Below, piece after piece: positions 24,454 to 32,568 of a stretch of 34,359 nucleotides of DNA (position 1 is its first letter; every line of letters starts with the position of its first letter). The notes below the pieces were generated by a model. The model did not search any database. It worked only from the letters and a program-made list of their open reading frames with translations, and was not told the origin of the DNA. Source of the stretch: an uncultured Spirochaetales bacterium (GTDB lineage: Bacteria; Spirochaetota; Spirochaetia; Sphaerochaetales; Sphaerochaetaceae); assembly GCA_902781545.1 (NCBI GenBank), contig CACZJR010000032.1, forward strand, positions 1 to 34,359, written 5' to 3'. A program made the translations under genes and the position numbers.

Positions 24454-25349
24454 TGGCAGACAACATCACAGTAACTGGAGATTTCGTTAAAGCGCACAGA
24501 CATGCGGTTTTCCAGGGGATATTCTCTACATTCAGATGGCACAACCCGAACCTGCTCTCCTTTTATGAGGTGACGAAGCTTATCAAACCGGAGGCCGAGT
24601 CCTACAAGGGCATGCAGGTCATTCCGGTGAAGCAGATAATCGGCTCAGAGAACAGGTATCATGACTTCTCGTCAGCATTCTACCCGATGAACACCCACCT
24701 TGAGAGGAGATGGGAGAGCATCGATGCCGCACACCTGGACGATGTTGTCCTGCCGCCGATATCAGTCTACAAACTCGGTGACACTTATTTCGTGCGTGAC
24801 GGCAACCACAGGGTATCGGTCGCAAAAAGCAGAGGCGTCGAGTTCATAGACGCCGAGGTGGTGGAGCTGACATCAAAGATCCCGCTTGAGGAAGGGATAA
24901 CACTCAACGAGATCAGGAAACGCGTGGTGGCCTATGAGAGGCAGCGCTTTATGGAGCAGTTCAATCCCACGTACCTTCCGATGGACCGAATAGTCTTCAC
25001 CGCACCCGGTTCCTATCCGGAGATGGTCAACCACATCCTCGTCCACAAGTACTTCGCCAACCAGGACAGTCCCAAGGAGATGTCGTTCGAGGAAGGTGCC
25101 GTCAGCTGGTTCAACAATGTGTACATGCCTATTGCCAATGCGATTGAGAACGAGCATCTTCTCTCGGAGTTCCCCGGCCAGACAGAGGCGGATCTCTACA
25201 TGTGGCTTGTCAGGCGCTGGGACGAGATGAAGCGCGTGGATGCCCTTGCGACAGAGAACGATGCCGCAAAAGCGGTTAAAAGCGAGATAAAGACCTCGTT
25301 TTTGGTCAGATGGATTAATTATCTGAAGGCAAAGCTCTCCAGAAAGTAG
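24453..25349 (+). CDS. ParB-N-like protein of unknown function
   Basis: The 298-residue protein contains a ParB/sulfiredoxin-like segment, PPISVYKLGDTYFVRDGNHR then VSVAKSRG (about residues 102-129), the RDGNHR box that binds nucleotides in this fold. No helix-turn-helix domain of a true partition ParB is evident. The flanks are mainly helical and the C-terminus is basic (NYLKAKLSRK). The one-base overlap with the metallophosphoesterase gene implies coupled expression. Members with this box occur as stand-alone proteins in many anaerobes, without a known role. Confidence 0.7.
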   Translation: MADNITVTGDFVKAHRHAVFQGIFSTFRWHNPNLLSFYEVTKLIKPEAESYKGMQVIPVKQIIGSENRYHDFSSAFYPMNTHLERRWESIDAAHLDDVVLPPISVYKLGDTYFVRDGNHRVSVAKSRGVEFIDAEVVELTSKIPLEEGITLNEIRKRVVAYERQRFMEQFNPTYLPMDRIVFTAPGSYPEMVNHILVHKYFANQDSPKEMSFEEGAVSWFNNVYMPIANAIENEHLLSEFPGQTEADLYMWLVRRWDEMKRVDALATENDAAKAVKSEIKTSFLVRWINYLKAKLSRK

Positions 25350-25352
25350 CCT

Positions 25353-25643
25353 TTATTTTCCGCTCTCCGCTATCTTGTCCAGTTTGCGGTTGCGGAAGTA
25401 AAGCAGAAAGTCAATGAACACCATACAGAAGTTCAGGATGTAGAAGAACATCACATACCACTTGAATGACGGTGCGGTGAGCTTGGAGATTATTCCGCAG
25501 ACATAACCGAAAAGAATCAGGATAAGGAACTGGATGCTCTTGCCCTTGGCGGTTCTTGCCTTGTAGGACTTTATTGCATTGAACGGCCAGGAGAAGCCGA
25601 AGCTGATCAGCATAAGAATCTCGCACAGTTCTGTGATTTTCAT
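25353..25643 (-). CDS. Small PQ-loop/SemiSWEET-like membrane protein
   Basis: The 96-residue protein has three hydrophobic segments (about 8-24, 37-56, 62-83), the size and topology of a SemiSWEET half-transporter. WPFNAIKSYKARTAKGKS sits where the PQ-loop motif and following basic loop would be, with Pro but not Gln. SemiSWEETs dimerise to pass sugars, but many relatives have unknown cargo. GGAGG stands upstream of the ATG. It is convergent with the ParB-like gene, with 3 bases between. Confidence 0.65.
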   Translation of the reverse strand: MKITELCEILMLISFGFSWPFNAIKSYKARTAKGKSIQFLILILFGYVCGIISKLTAPSFKWYVMFFYILNFCMVFIDFLLYFRNRKLDKIAESGK

Positions 25644-25699
25644 GGAATAATCCTCCGTATCATCAGTTTTATCTCTTTCAGACTATATTTCATTTCCGT

Positions 25700-25724
25700 C
25701 TGTTTTTCCACTCCAGAAAAACAG
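25700..25724 (-). terminator. Hairpin after the GH31 gene
   Basis: CTGTTTTTC and GAAAAACAG (9-bp arms, 7-base loop) lie immediately after the GH31 stop codon. There is no T-run beyond the stem, so termination is likely weak. Confidence 0.4.
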
Positions 25725-28067
25725 TCACATATAAATGCCGTTGAAAGTCAGGACAGCTCCGTCAAGCCTGCTCATCTCAAGCACAGCACTGCCTTCGAAT
25801 CCCGGAGGCAGTGTTATCCTGACCTCCCTGCCCTTCAGGCTTTCCTTGCTTCCAAGATGGGCGCACCGGGCCTTGATCTCGCCTTTCTGAGCACCGCTGC
25901 TGTAAGTGACCGTGAAGGTCCATATGTTATGACTCTCAGGAGACTCAACGGAAATCCCGTCATCCTCAAAGTACTCGTATGTGAATGTGCCGTCCTTGGG
26001 GATGACCATCAGCTCCAGGGCCTTGAATAAGCCGGTTGTGAGCCTTGAGATCTCACAGGATCTCGGGATTACGCTGCCTGCCTTGTAGAAATACCAGGAG
26101 GTATGAAGAGGTGCCTCAAGGTCAATCTCCTCGCCTCCATTGAAGAGAGTCCCCAGCTTCGGGCTGTACCAGTTGTCGCCTTCCGGGAAACGGACATGCT
26201 TGGTCACCTGCCCCTCATTCAACACAGGAGCCTTCATCACGCTGTCTCCGAACATGAACTGCTCTGTCTCAGGCTCAAGGGCATGGTCAGACGGATACTC
26301 CAGACACAGAAGCCTCTCAAGCGGCACCCCTGTGAGTGCAGCCTTATGGGCCTCGTTGTATATGTACGGCATGTGCCTGTAATGGTCGGAGAGAGCCTGC
26401 TTTATCAGAGGGAACACCTCCTTGAACTTCCAGGGTTCTGTGGGCTGATCATTCTCACGCCATGAGTGGATTACAAAGCGGCTCTGGAAGATTGCGCTCT
26501 GAGCGCATCTTACAAGAAGCTCCGCACTGGGCTCCGGGCCGTAAAACCCTCCGAGGTCATGACCCACGAAAGGAACACCGCTCAGGCCCAGGCTAATCCC
26601 TTGGAACTGGTTGTACCTCAGGGTCCTGAAATCACTTGAGTTGTCCCCTGTCCATGTACGCGCATACCTCTGCATCCCCGCATAGCCGCTTCTGGAGTAT
26701 ATCCACGGGCGCTTTGACGGGTTCTTCTCAAGGCAGGCCTCAAAGGAAGCCCTTGCCATCTCAACCGGATAAAGGGTCCTTGTCCTGTAGGCATCCATCT
26801 CAGGATCCGACATCTCAAACTCATTGTTGTCGTTCCAGATTCCCTCAACACCGTGATTCAGGTATGACTTTTTGAGCTGTTCCTTCCACCAGGAGACGGC
26901 ATCGGCATTGGAGAAGTCTATGAATGATGCATAGCCTCCCCAGAAGTACTCCACAACGGGCTTACCGTCATTGTCCTTTATGAAGTATCCCTTCTCTGCC
27001 AGCTCCCCGTACCAGGGGTGGGTCTTCAGGATTCCCGGCTTTATGTTGAATGTCAGATGGTAGCCGCGTCCTGAAAGCTCATCCAGGAATGCTCCCGGAT
27101 CAGGGAACTTGCGCCTGTTCCACATAAAGGCATGCCTGTATCCCTCATCGGACTTGAGATAACCGGAGGAGACATACATTCCCTCGCAGGGAAGGTCGTG
27201 GCTCTCAACATCACTGAAGAACCTCCGGATCCGCTCCTGCGCATCCCAGGCCTCCACATAATTCATTGAGGAGCCCAGATAGCCGAATGAGTAAAGCGGA
27301 GGAAACACCGGAAGCCCGGTAAGGGAGCAATAGCCCTTCAGGATCTCCTTGTAATCAGAGCCAAGGATCAGGAAATAACAGAAAGGTCCGCCCAGAACAT
27401 CCACAGACCAGTAGAAAGGGCTTTCCTTGCCCAGGTCCACCGCCTTGATGCAGGTCTCAGGGAAAAACAGTCCCGTGCAGGCGCCGGTCTTCCTGTCAGA
27501 GCGGAGAATGAACGGTATGGACTTATAAAGCGGATCGGAGAACGATGCATCATAGCCCAGGGCATCTTTGTTGTACATCCTGAGTCTCTTTCCCCTGTGG
27601 TCCGGGCTTCCGGCTTTATCACCAAGGCCAAAGAAGCACTCTGATTGGCCAAGTGAGAAAACAAATGTGCCTGTCTCAGAACCCCGGCCACCTGAAAGCA
27701 GGAACTGGGACTGAGGGATAACGGTGTCCTTACCGCCAGCCCTGCCGCCATGAACAGCTCTTCCTTCCCGGAATACCGTCACAAGAGCATTGTCCTTTGA
27801 GACCTCAACAGAGACTTTGCCAAAGGAAAGCATCCAGCCGTCAGGGTTTTCAGAGATATCAGCTTTGATAGCCTGTTTCTCACATGAATACAATGTTTTA
27901 CTCGAATCACTGAGGAATTGGGGAACCGTATATCCGTCAATGCTGTATTCAACACGGATTATCCTCTCTGAGACAGGCTCAATGTCCAGCCTGCCGTGTT
28001 CCGCGGTAAATCTGTATCCGTCCTCTGTGAGGACATAGCCTGAAACATTGCCTATGCTTATTCTCAT
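25725..28067 (-). CDS. GH31-family alpha-glycosidase
   Basis: The 780-residue cytoplasmic enzyme (no signal peptide) has an N-terminal beta-sandwich, a catalytic barrel from about 245, and C-terminal beta domains. The nucleophile region is GIWNDNNEFEMSD (near 405-417; the family has W-x-D-x-N-E) and the acid/base Asp is in WTGDNSSDF (near 472). VPFVGHDLGGF near 500 and the arginine-containing HSWREND near 535 are also typical. GH31 covers alpha-glucosidase, alpha-xylosidase and related activities; the exact sugar cannot be told. GGAG precedes the ATG. Confidence 0.92.
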   Translation of the reverse strand: MRISIGNVSGYVLTEDGYRFTAEHGRLDIEPVSERIIRVEYSIDGYTVPQFLSDSSKTLYSCEKQAIKADISENPDGWMLSFGKVSVEVSKDNALVTVFREGRAVHGGRAGGKDTVIPQSQFLLSGGRGSETGTFVFSLGQSECFFGLGDKAGSPDHRGKRLRMYNKDALGYDASFSDPLYKSIPFILRSDRKTGACTGLFFPETCIKAVDLGKESPFYWSVDVLGGPFCYFLILGSDYKEILKGYCSLTGLPVFPPLYSFGYLGSSMNYVEAWDAQERIRRFFSDVESHDLPCEGMYVSSGYLKSDEGYRHAFMWNRRKFPDPGAFLDELSGRGYHLTFNIKPGILKTHPWYGELAEKGYFIKDNDGKPVVEYFWGGYASFIDFSNADAVSWWKEQLKKSYLNHGVEGIWNDNNEFEMSDPEMDAYRTRTLYPVEMARASFEACLEKNPSKRPWIYSRSGYAGMQRYARTWTGDNSSDFRTLRYNQFQGISLGLSGVPFVGHDLGGFYGPEPSAELLVRCAQSAIFQSRFVIHSWRENDQPTEPWKFKEVFPLIKQALSDHYRHMPYIYNEAHKAALTGVPLERLLCLEYPSDHALEPETEQFMFGDSVMKAPVLNEGQVTKHVRFPEGDNWYSPKLGTLFNGGEEIDLEAPLHTSWYFYKAGSVIPRSCEISRLTTGLFKALELMVIPKDGTFTYEYFEDDGISVESPESHNIWTFTVTYSSGAQKGEIKARCAHLGSKESLKGREVRITLPPGFEGSAVLEMSRLDGAVLTFNGIYM

Positions 28068-28080
28068 ACGCTCTCCAAGG

Positions 28081-28093
28081 GTGATTCTATCAC
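28081..28093 (-). promoter_or_regulatory. GH31 promoter -10 inside an inverted repeat
   Basis: GTGATTCTATCAC (5-bp arms) overlaps the minus-strand -10 element TAGAAT (28084-28089). The leader is about 12 bases and includes TTGGAG. The overlap suggests a repressor site for sugar control. Confidence 0.4.
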
Positions 28094-28156
28094 AGCACCC
28101 GTTGCAGAAAACATAAATAAAAAAAGAAAAAACTTAGGTATACCGCAATAAGGTTA

Positions 28157-28185
28157 TTTACAAAGGTTTTCGATTTCCTTATTGT
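28157..28185 (+). promoter_or_regulatory. Candidate promoter of the Cys-cluster protein gene
   Basis: TTTACA (28157-28162), 17 bases, TATTGT (28180-28185). Predicted leader is about 15 bases with GGAG near its 5' end. Confidence 0.4.
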
Positions 28186-28206
28186 TCTTCTCGGAGAAAC
28201 AAGATA

Positions 28207-28830
28207 ATGGAATATGATCAGGTATTGAGGCTGTTGATCGGCACACGGATCGGGGAAAGGCTTTCCTCTATCCAGAAGCTTTATGCCGACCTTGACCGCG
28301 CCCAGAAAAAGTTCACTGACATATTCAATGTCCACTGCAAGGAAGGCTGCGGAAGCTGCTGCGAGCATTTTTATCCGGACATCACAAACCTGGAGGCCGA
28401 GTACATGGCCTTTGGCCTTATCTTCCAGGAGAAAGATCAGGAGGTCCTGGATATGATCCGCTCCATCAAGGAGGAGCCCTCCTCCTGTCCGCTCTACAAG
28501 AAGGATTCCGCCTATCACTGCACCGTCTACGGCGTAAGGCCTCTTGTATGCAGGCTCTTCGGGGCCTCTGTGGCAAACAACAAGGAAGGCAGGCCCGTAC
28601 TGAGAAACTGCAAGTGGAACCCCAATGCCTGGAATATCAGCACAGATGAGCTTGAGAAACATGAAGAGGACCTTGTGACAATGGGCAGCTACGGCACGCA
28701 GATGGAGGCGCTCCAGCCGGAGGACACAGCCACATACCCGCTTCTGGAGGCCCTTGAGAGGGCAATCTGCAAGATCCGGTTCTTCATCCAGATTGAGTCC
28801 GACCCTGAGCCGGAGCCCAATGCCAGCTAA
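28207..28830 (+). CDS. YkgJ-family cysteine cluster protein
   Basis: The 207-residue protein has the zinc- or iron-chelating Cys pattern of the YkgJ/FliB-like family: CKEGCGSCC (Cys44, 48, 51, 52), then CPLY near 97 and CTVYGVRPLVCRLFG near 107-121. The biochemical function of the family is not settled. It is divergent from GH31 with a 139-base intergenic space. Confidence 0.83.
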   Translation: MEYDQVLRLLIGTRIGERLSSIQKLYADLDRAQKKFTDIFNVHCKEGCGSCCEHFYPDITNLEAEYMAFGLIFQEKDQEVLDMIRSIKEEPSSCPLYKKDSAYHCTVYGVRPLVCRLFGASVANNKEGRPVLRNCKWNPNAWNISTDELEKHEEDLVTMGSYGTQMEALQPEDTATYPLLEALERAICKIRFFIQIESDPEPEPNAS

Positions 28831-28875
28831 ACTGTTTTAATAAGAACAGATTCGCAAGAAATACGATTCCTCAAA

Positions 28876-28905
28876 TTGACATTATTGCCGCACCAGCCCT
28901 ATTCT
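28876..28905 (+). promoter_or_regulatory. Promoter of the XRE regulator gene (leaderless)
   Basis: A perfect TTGACA (28876-28881), 18-base spacer and TATTCT (28900-28905) predict transcription starting exactly at the A of the ATG at 28912. No ribosome binding site is present. Confidence 0.6.
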
Positions 28906-28911
28906 CACACT

Positions 28912-29322
28912 ATGGAATTCGGAACAACACTCAAAGCATTAAGGAAACACAACCGCCTGACGCAGAAAGAGCTGGCCGCAGTCGTAGGAAAAACGAACAG
29001 CGCCATCTATGACTGGGAGAACGGACGCTCATACCCGAGTCTTGAGGAACTGGTGAAGATCGCCGACTATTTCAATGTCTCAACCGATTATCTGCTGGGA
29101 AGAATCAAGCTCCGCCAGCCCTTGGAGAATCTCAGGGATGACATCGAGAAAAGCGGTGACAACATCAGCACGGTCACGCTGTTCAAGCGCTACACGAAGA
29201 AGAACATGGAGCTCCTGAACCATATAATCGATGCCTTCTTCGATGAGTCAAACGAATCCTCCTCCGGAATCATCAAGGAGATATTCGACACTGTCGGCTA
29301 CAGGATAGACAAAGAGAGATGA
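28912..29322 (+). CDS. XRE-family transcriptional regulator
   Basis: The 136-residue protein has a typical HTH_3 domain at residues 4-60 (ALRKHNRLTQKELAAVVGKT, then YDWENGRSYP and YLLGR) and a mainly helical acidic tail. The ATG at 28912 is preferred: a GTG/TTG extension upstream would lie inside the promoter. It may autoregulate or act on the epimerase gene downstream, but there is no direct evidence. Confidence 0.87.
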   Translation: MEFGTTLKALRKHNRLTQKELAAVVGKTNSAIYDWENGRSYPSLEELVKIADYFNVSTDYLLGRIKLRQPLENLRDDIEKSGDNISTVTLFKRYTKKNMELLNHIIDAFFDESNESSSGIIKEIFDTVGYRIDKER

Positions 29323-29340
29323 ACCCCAGGCCCCCTCTTG

Positions 29341-29349
29341 TGGTATAAT
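29341..29349 (+). promoter_or_regulatory. Extended -10 promoter of the lacX-like gene
   Basis: TGGTATAAT is a perfect extended -10. The leader is about 23 bases and has AAGGAG before the ATG. Confidence 0.6.
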
Positions 29350-29378
29350 GGAAATACCTCATTCAGAAGGAGCACATC

Positions 29379-30260
29379 ATGATCACAATCACAAACGGAA
29401 TCCTCACCGCTGAAATATCCGAGACCGGAGCACAGCTCTCAAGGCTTGCAACAGCATCAAACGAATACCTCTGGGACGGAAACCCGGACATCTGGCCAAA
29501 GCATGCGCCTGTCCTGTTCCCGTTTGTCGGAAGGCTGCCGAACCAGGAGTATCAGTTCAGGGGAAAGACATACGGGCCCATGCCCATCCACGGCTTTGTG
29601 CCGACATCAAGGTTCATACTTGAGAGCCATGAGGGCAGCGCCTGCACCATGCTTCTTGTGGTGACGCCTGACATCCGCAGCCTGTACCCGTTTGATTTTG
29701 AGTTCAGGGTCAGATATGAGCTGGAGGACACCACTCTGAAAGTAAGATACCTTGTCACAAACAAGGGAGAGAGTGCCATGTTCTACGGCATGGGAAGCCA
29801 CCCCGGCTTCAACGTCCCCATGAAGGACGGCCTCAGGTTCGAGGACTACTACGTTGAGTTCCCGGATGCCGGAGATGTCGTCAGAAGGACATTCACCGAC
29901 GATTGCCACGACAGCGGAGTGGACATCCCCTTCCCGCTTGACGGAAAGCGCCTGCATCTGAGGCATGACCTCTTTGACAAGGATGCAATCTGCCTGGGAA
30001 ACACAGGAAACACAGTGACCATCAAGACGGACAAGGACAGCCGCAGCGTGACAGTCTGTTATCCGGACACACCGTGGTGCGCCATCTGGCATAAGGTGAA
30101 GATGGAGGTGCCTTTCCTGTGCATTGAGCCCTGGTTCTCACTCCCGGGACACCCCGGCATGAATGACATTGAGAAACGTGATGACTTCTTCCGCCTTGAG
30201 AGCGGAAAGAGCAACTGCCACAGGCTCTACATAACAATCAACGGAGATACTTCTCTCTGA
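29379..30260 (+). CDS. Aldose 1-epimerase family protein (LacX-like)
   Basis: The 293-residue protein has the galactose-mutarotase-like fold: AEISETGAQLSRL near 9-21, PVLFPFVGRLPNQ near 46-58, MPIHGFVPTSRF near 68-79 (active-site His), GSHPGFNVPM near 139 (second His) and CIEPWFSLPGHPG near 248 (catalytic Glu). Members interconvert sugar anomers. Its last 23 bases overlap the end of the convergent phosphatase gene. Confidence 0.88.
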   Translation: MITITNGILTAEISETGAQLSRLATASNEYLWDGNPDIWPKHAPVLFPFVGRLPNQEYQFRGKTYGPMPIHGFVPTSRFILESHEGSACTMLLVVTPDIRSLYPFDFEFRVRYELEDTTLKVRYLVTNKGESAMFYGMGSHPGFNVPMKDGLRFEDYYVEFPDAGDVVRRTFTDDCHDSGVDIPFPLDGKRLHLRHDLFDKDAICLGNTGNTVTIKTDKDSRSVTVCYPDTPWCAIWHKVKMEVPFLCIEPWFSLPGHPGMNDIEKRDDFFRLESGKSNCHRLYITINGDTSL

Positions 30261-31029
30261 GCCTCTTCACGTCAGAGTCAGATAACCCAAGACCAGCCCG
30301 CTCAAATGCGTCAAAGGTCCCGAAACGCTCGTTCACGGCTGAGAAGAAGGCCTCTATGTAGGATCTGTCTGTTCCGAACAGATATCTCATGGACTGCTCT
30401 ATGAGAGGGTCGTCGGAGCCCGTCTTTGACTTGGCGTAGGCAATCATCCTTGCAAGGTCCTCTTTCAGATAATCATTGGTCTTGAGAAAGTCATCGATTA
30501 TCGCCTGATCCGGAATTCCAAGAATCTTCTCGATTATCACCGCCGCGGTTCCTGCGCGGTCCTTTCCCACACTGCAGTGCCAGAGCACGGCCCTGTCATG
30601 GTCATCCAGAAGGATTCTCAGGAACCTGCCGTACTGTGAGAGCGAGTAATCGCTGAAAACGAACTTGCGGTACATGCTTCCAAGGTGGTTTCTGGCTCCC
30701 TCAGGATTGAACACAAGCCTCGCGACCATGTTCTCGACAGAGCCCACCGCCCGTGAAACCCCCTCGGAGAAGGACGCAACCACGGGGATGAAATGGTAGC
30801 CGGTCCCGGGAACAACATCATCGGGCTTCTCCCTCCTCTCATCCTCTGTCCTGAGATCGACGACGGTATCTATCAGACCTGAGAGCCTCTTTATGTCCGA
30901 TTCGGTGAGATTGTACAGCTGTCCGCTCCGTATCAGCTTCCCGGGCACGATTGTGCGGCCGTCTGATGAGACCATGCCTCCCAGGTCCCTTGTATTGCTG
31001 AGATTGTCGAATTTGAGAAGAGTGCTCAT
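30238..31029 (-). CDS. Tyrosine-protein-phosphatase-like protein (DSP/PTP, Y_phosphatase3 type)
   Basis: The 263-residue protein has the NLSNTRDLGG start (near 9-18), LIRSGQLYNLT and VVDLRTEDER (near 71-80), and the P-loop HCSVGKDRAG (about 151-160) with the nucleophilic Cys and the Arg of C-x5-R. This family dephosphorylates protein tyrosine or phosphoinositide-like substrates. An extended -10 (TGGTACAAT, 31050-31058) gives a leader of about 14 bases. The 3' end overlaps the epimerase gene by 23 bases. Confidence 0.87.
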   Translation of the reverse strand: MSTLLKFDNLSNTRDLGGMVSSDGRTIVPGKLIRSGQLYNLTESDIKRLSGLIDTVVDLRTEDERREKPDDVVPGTGYHFIPVVASFSEGVSRAVGSVENMVARLVFNPEGARNHLGSMYRKFVFSDYSLSQYGRFLRILLDDHDRAVLWHCSVGKDRAGTAAVIIEKILGIPDQAIIDDFLKTNDYLKEDLARMIAYAKSKTGSDDPLIEQSMRYLFGTDRSYIEAFFSAVNERFGTFDAFERAGLGLSDSDVKRLREKYLR

Positions 31030-31049
31030 GGAAACCCCCTAGGCCTGTG

Positions 31050-31058
31050 ATTGTACCA
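31050..31058 (-). promoter_or_regulatory. Extended -10 promoter of the phosphatase gene
   Basis: On the minus strand TGGTACAAT forms an extended -10. It lies between the phosphatase start and the divergent cstA-type promoter. Confidence 0.45.
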
Positions 31059-31064
31059 TATTCT

Positions 31065-31093
31065 TTGACAGCTTTTCACGAGGTTGCTAGAAT
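31065..31093 (+). promoter_or_regulatory. cstA promoter (leaderless)
   Basis: A perfect TTGACA (31065-31070), 17-base spacer and TAGAAT (31088-31093). The predicted start is at 31100-31101, the first base of the ATG. No ribosome binding site is present. Confidence 0.65.
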
Positions 31094-31100
31094 ACAGGCC

Positions 31101-32519
31101 ATGATATCACTAATCATCTCATTCGTGGTCCTCATAATCTCCTACCGCACATATGCGGTTATCACTGAAAAGGTCTTTGGGCCTGATGACAGGGAGACAC
31201 CCGCAATCCGTATCTCAGACGGAGTGGACTTTGTCCCCATGAAGACATGGAAGGCCTTTCTGGTCGAGTTTCTGAACATTGCAGGAACAGGTCCAATTTT
31301 TGGTGCCCTTATGGGAGCTTGCTTCGGCCCTGTCGTGTTCCTCTGGATTGTCTTCGGAGGCATCCTTGCCGGAGGTGTGCATGATTACATGACAGGAATG
31401 ATATCCGAGCGTCACGACGGGGCATCGGTTGCAGAGCTCTCCGGAATTTACCTGGGAAAACCGGTAAAATGGATCATGAGGATCTTCTCAGTCGTGCTTC
31501 TGATCCTGACAGGGACGGTTTTCGTCACCAGCCCTGCTGCGCTGATAGACAGGCTCACTCCTATGCAGAATGACACCATGTTCTGGGTAATAATCATCCT
31601 TGCCTATTATGTCCTTGCAACGCTTCTTCCGATAGACAAGGTGATAGGACGCATTTACCCGTTGTTCGGTGCCGTACTTCTGATCATGGCAATCGGAATC
31701 ATGGCCGGAATTTTATTCGGAGGCTATCATGTCCCGGAAATCAGCTTCAGGAACATGCATCCTGAAGGACTGCCTATCTGGCCGTACATGTTCGTGACGG
31801 TGGCCTGCGGGGCAATCTCAGGCTTCCACGCCACACAGGCACCGATGGTGTCAAAGTGCATACAGAAAGAATCTGAGGGAAGACGTGTTTTCTATGGTGC
31901 AATGATCAAGGAGTCAGCAGTGGCACTGGTCTGGGCTGCAGGCGGAGTCGCATTCTATGGAGTAACCGGCGGCCTTCAGAATGCAATAACCGCACTGGGT
32001 CAGTCAGGTACAGTCTATGAGATATCAGTCGGAATGCTCGGCTCGTTCGGCGGAATACTTGCGATTGTGGGAGTCGTGGCGTGCCCCATCACATCCGGGG
32101 ACACTGCATTCCGCAGTGCAAGGCTGATTCTTGCGGAGATGACACACCTGAACCAGAAACCAATCAAGAACCGTCTTGTTGTGACAATACCGCTTCTGGC
32201 AATTGCCGCCATCCTGACACAGCTGGATTTCAATGTCCTGTGGCGATACTTCTCATGGAGCAATCAGACACTGGCCATGATCACCTTGTGGATGATCACA
32301 GCCTACCTCCTGAAGAACAAGGACAATATGTATTACAGCCTGATAAGCGCTGTCCCCGCGACCTTCATGAGCGCAGTCTCAATGACATACATATTGATTG
32401 CAAAAGAAGGCCTGCGGCTCCCGAAGGCAGTCGCATATCCTGCAGGTCTTGTCTTTGCCTGCGCATGTTTTTCGTTTTATATTGCAAAGGCCGGGAAAAG
32501 ACGCAGGGAACTCAATTAA
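31101..32519 (+). CDS. cstA: Carbon starvation protein CstA-family transporter
   Basis: The 472-residue polytopic membrane protein has the CstA domain: DDRETPAIRISDGVDFVP near 29-46, FLNIAGTGPIFGALMGACFG near 58-77, DYMTGMISERHDGASVAEL near 96-114 and GFHATQAPMVSK near 236-247. Compared with E. coli CstA (~700 residues) it is the short form common in anaerobes. CstA proteins import peptides or pyruvate; the substrate here is unknown. The ATG at 31101 is chosen because a strong promoter ends at it; an upstream in-frame start (31047) would lie before the promoter. Confidence 0.88.
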   Translation: MISLIISFVVLIISYRTYAVITEKVFGPDDRETPAIRISDGVDFVPMKTWKAFLVEFLNIAGTGPIFGALMGACFGPVVFLWIVFGGILAGGVHDYMTGMISERHDGASVAELSGIYLGKPVKWIMRIFSVVLLILTGTVFVTSPAALIDRLTPMQNDTMFWVIIILAYYVLATLLPIDKVIGRIYPLFGAVLLIMAIGIMAGILFGGYHVPEISFRNMHPEGLPIWPYMFVTVACGAISGFHATQAPMVSKCIQKESEGRRVFYGAMIKESAVALVWAAGGVAFYGVTGGLQNAITALGQSGTVYEISVGMLGSFGGILAIVGVVACPITSGDTAFRSARLILAEMTHLNQKPIKNRLVVTIPLLAIAAILTQLDFNVLWRYFSWSNQTLAMITLWMITAYLLKNKDNMYYSLISAVPATFMSAVSMTYILIAKEGLRLPKAVAYPAGLVFACACFSFYIAKAGKRRRELN

Positions 32520-32568
32520 TCGTGGGCCTCGTGAACCAAAAATAGAAATAATTTATTTTATTGTACAG

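Noticed and set aside
29607-30092. 161-residue open frame antisense to the epimerase gene
   Set aside because: No ribosome binding site or family resemblance; it lies fully within a well-supported gene on the other strand.
31047-31100. Upstream start for the CstA-type protein
   Set aside because: It would lie before the TTGACA/TAGAAT promoter; the ATG at 31101 begins at the first membrane segment of the family.
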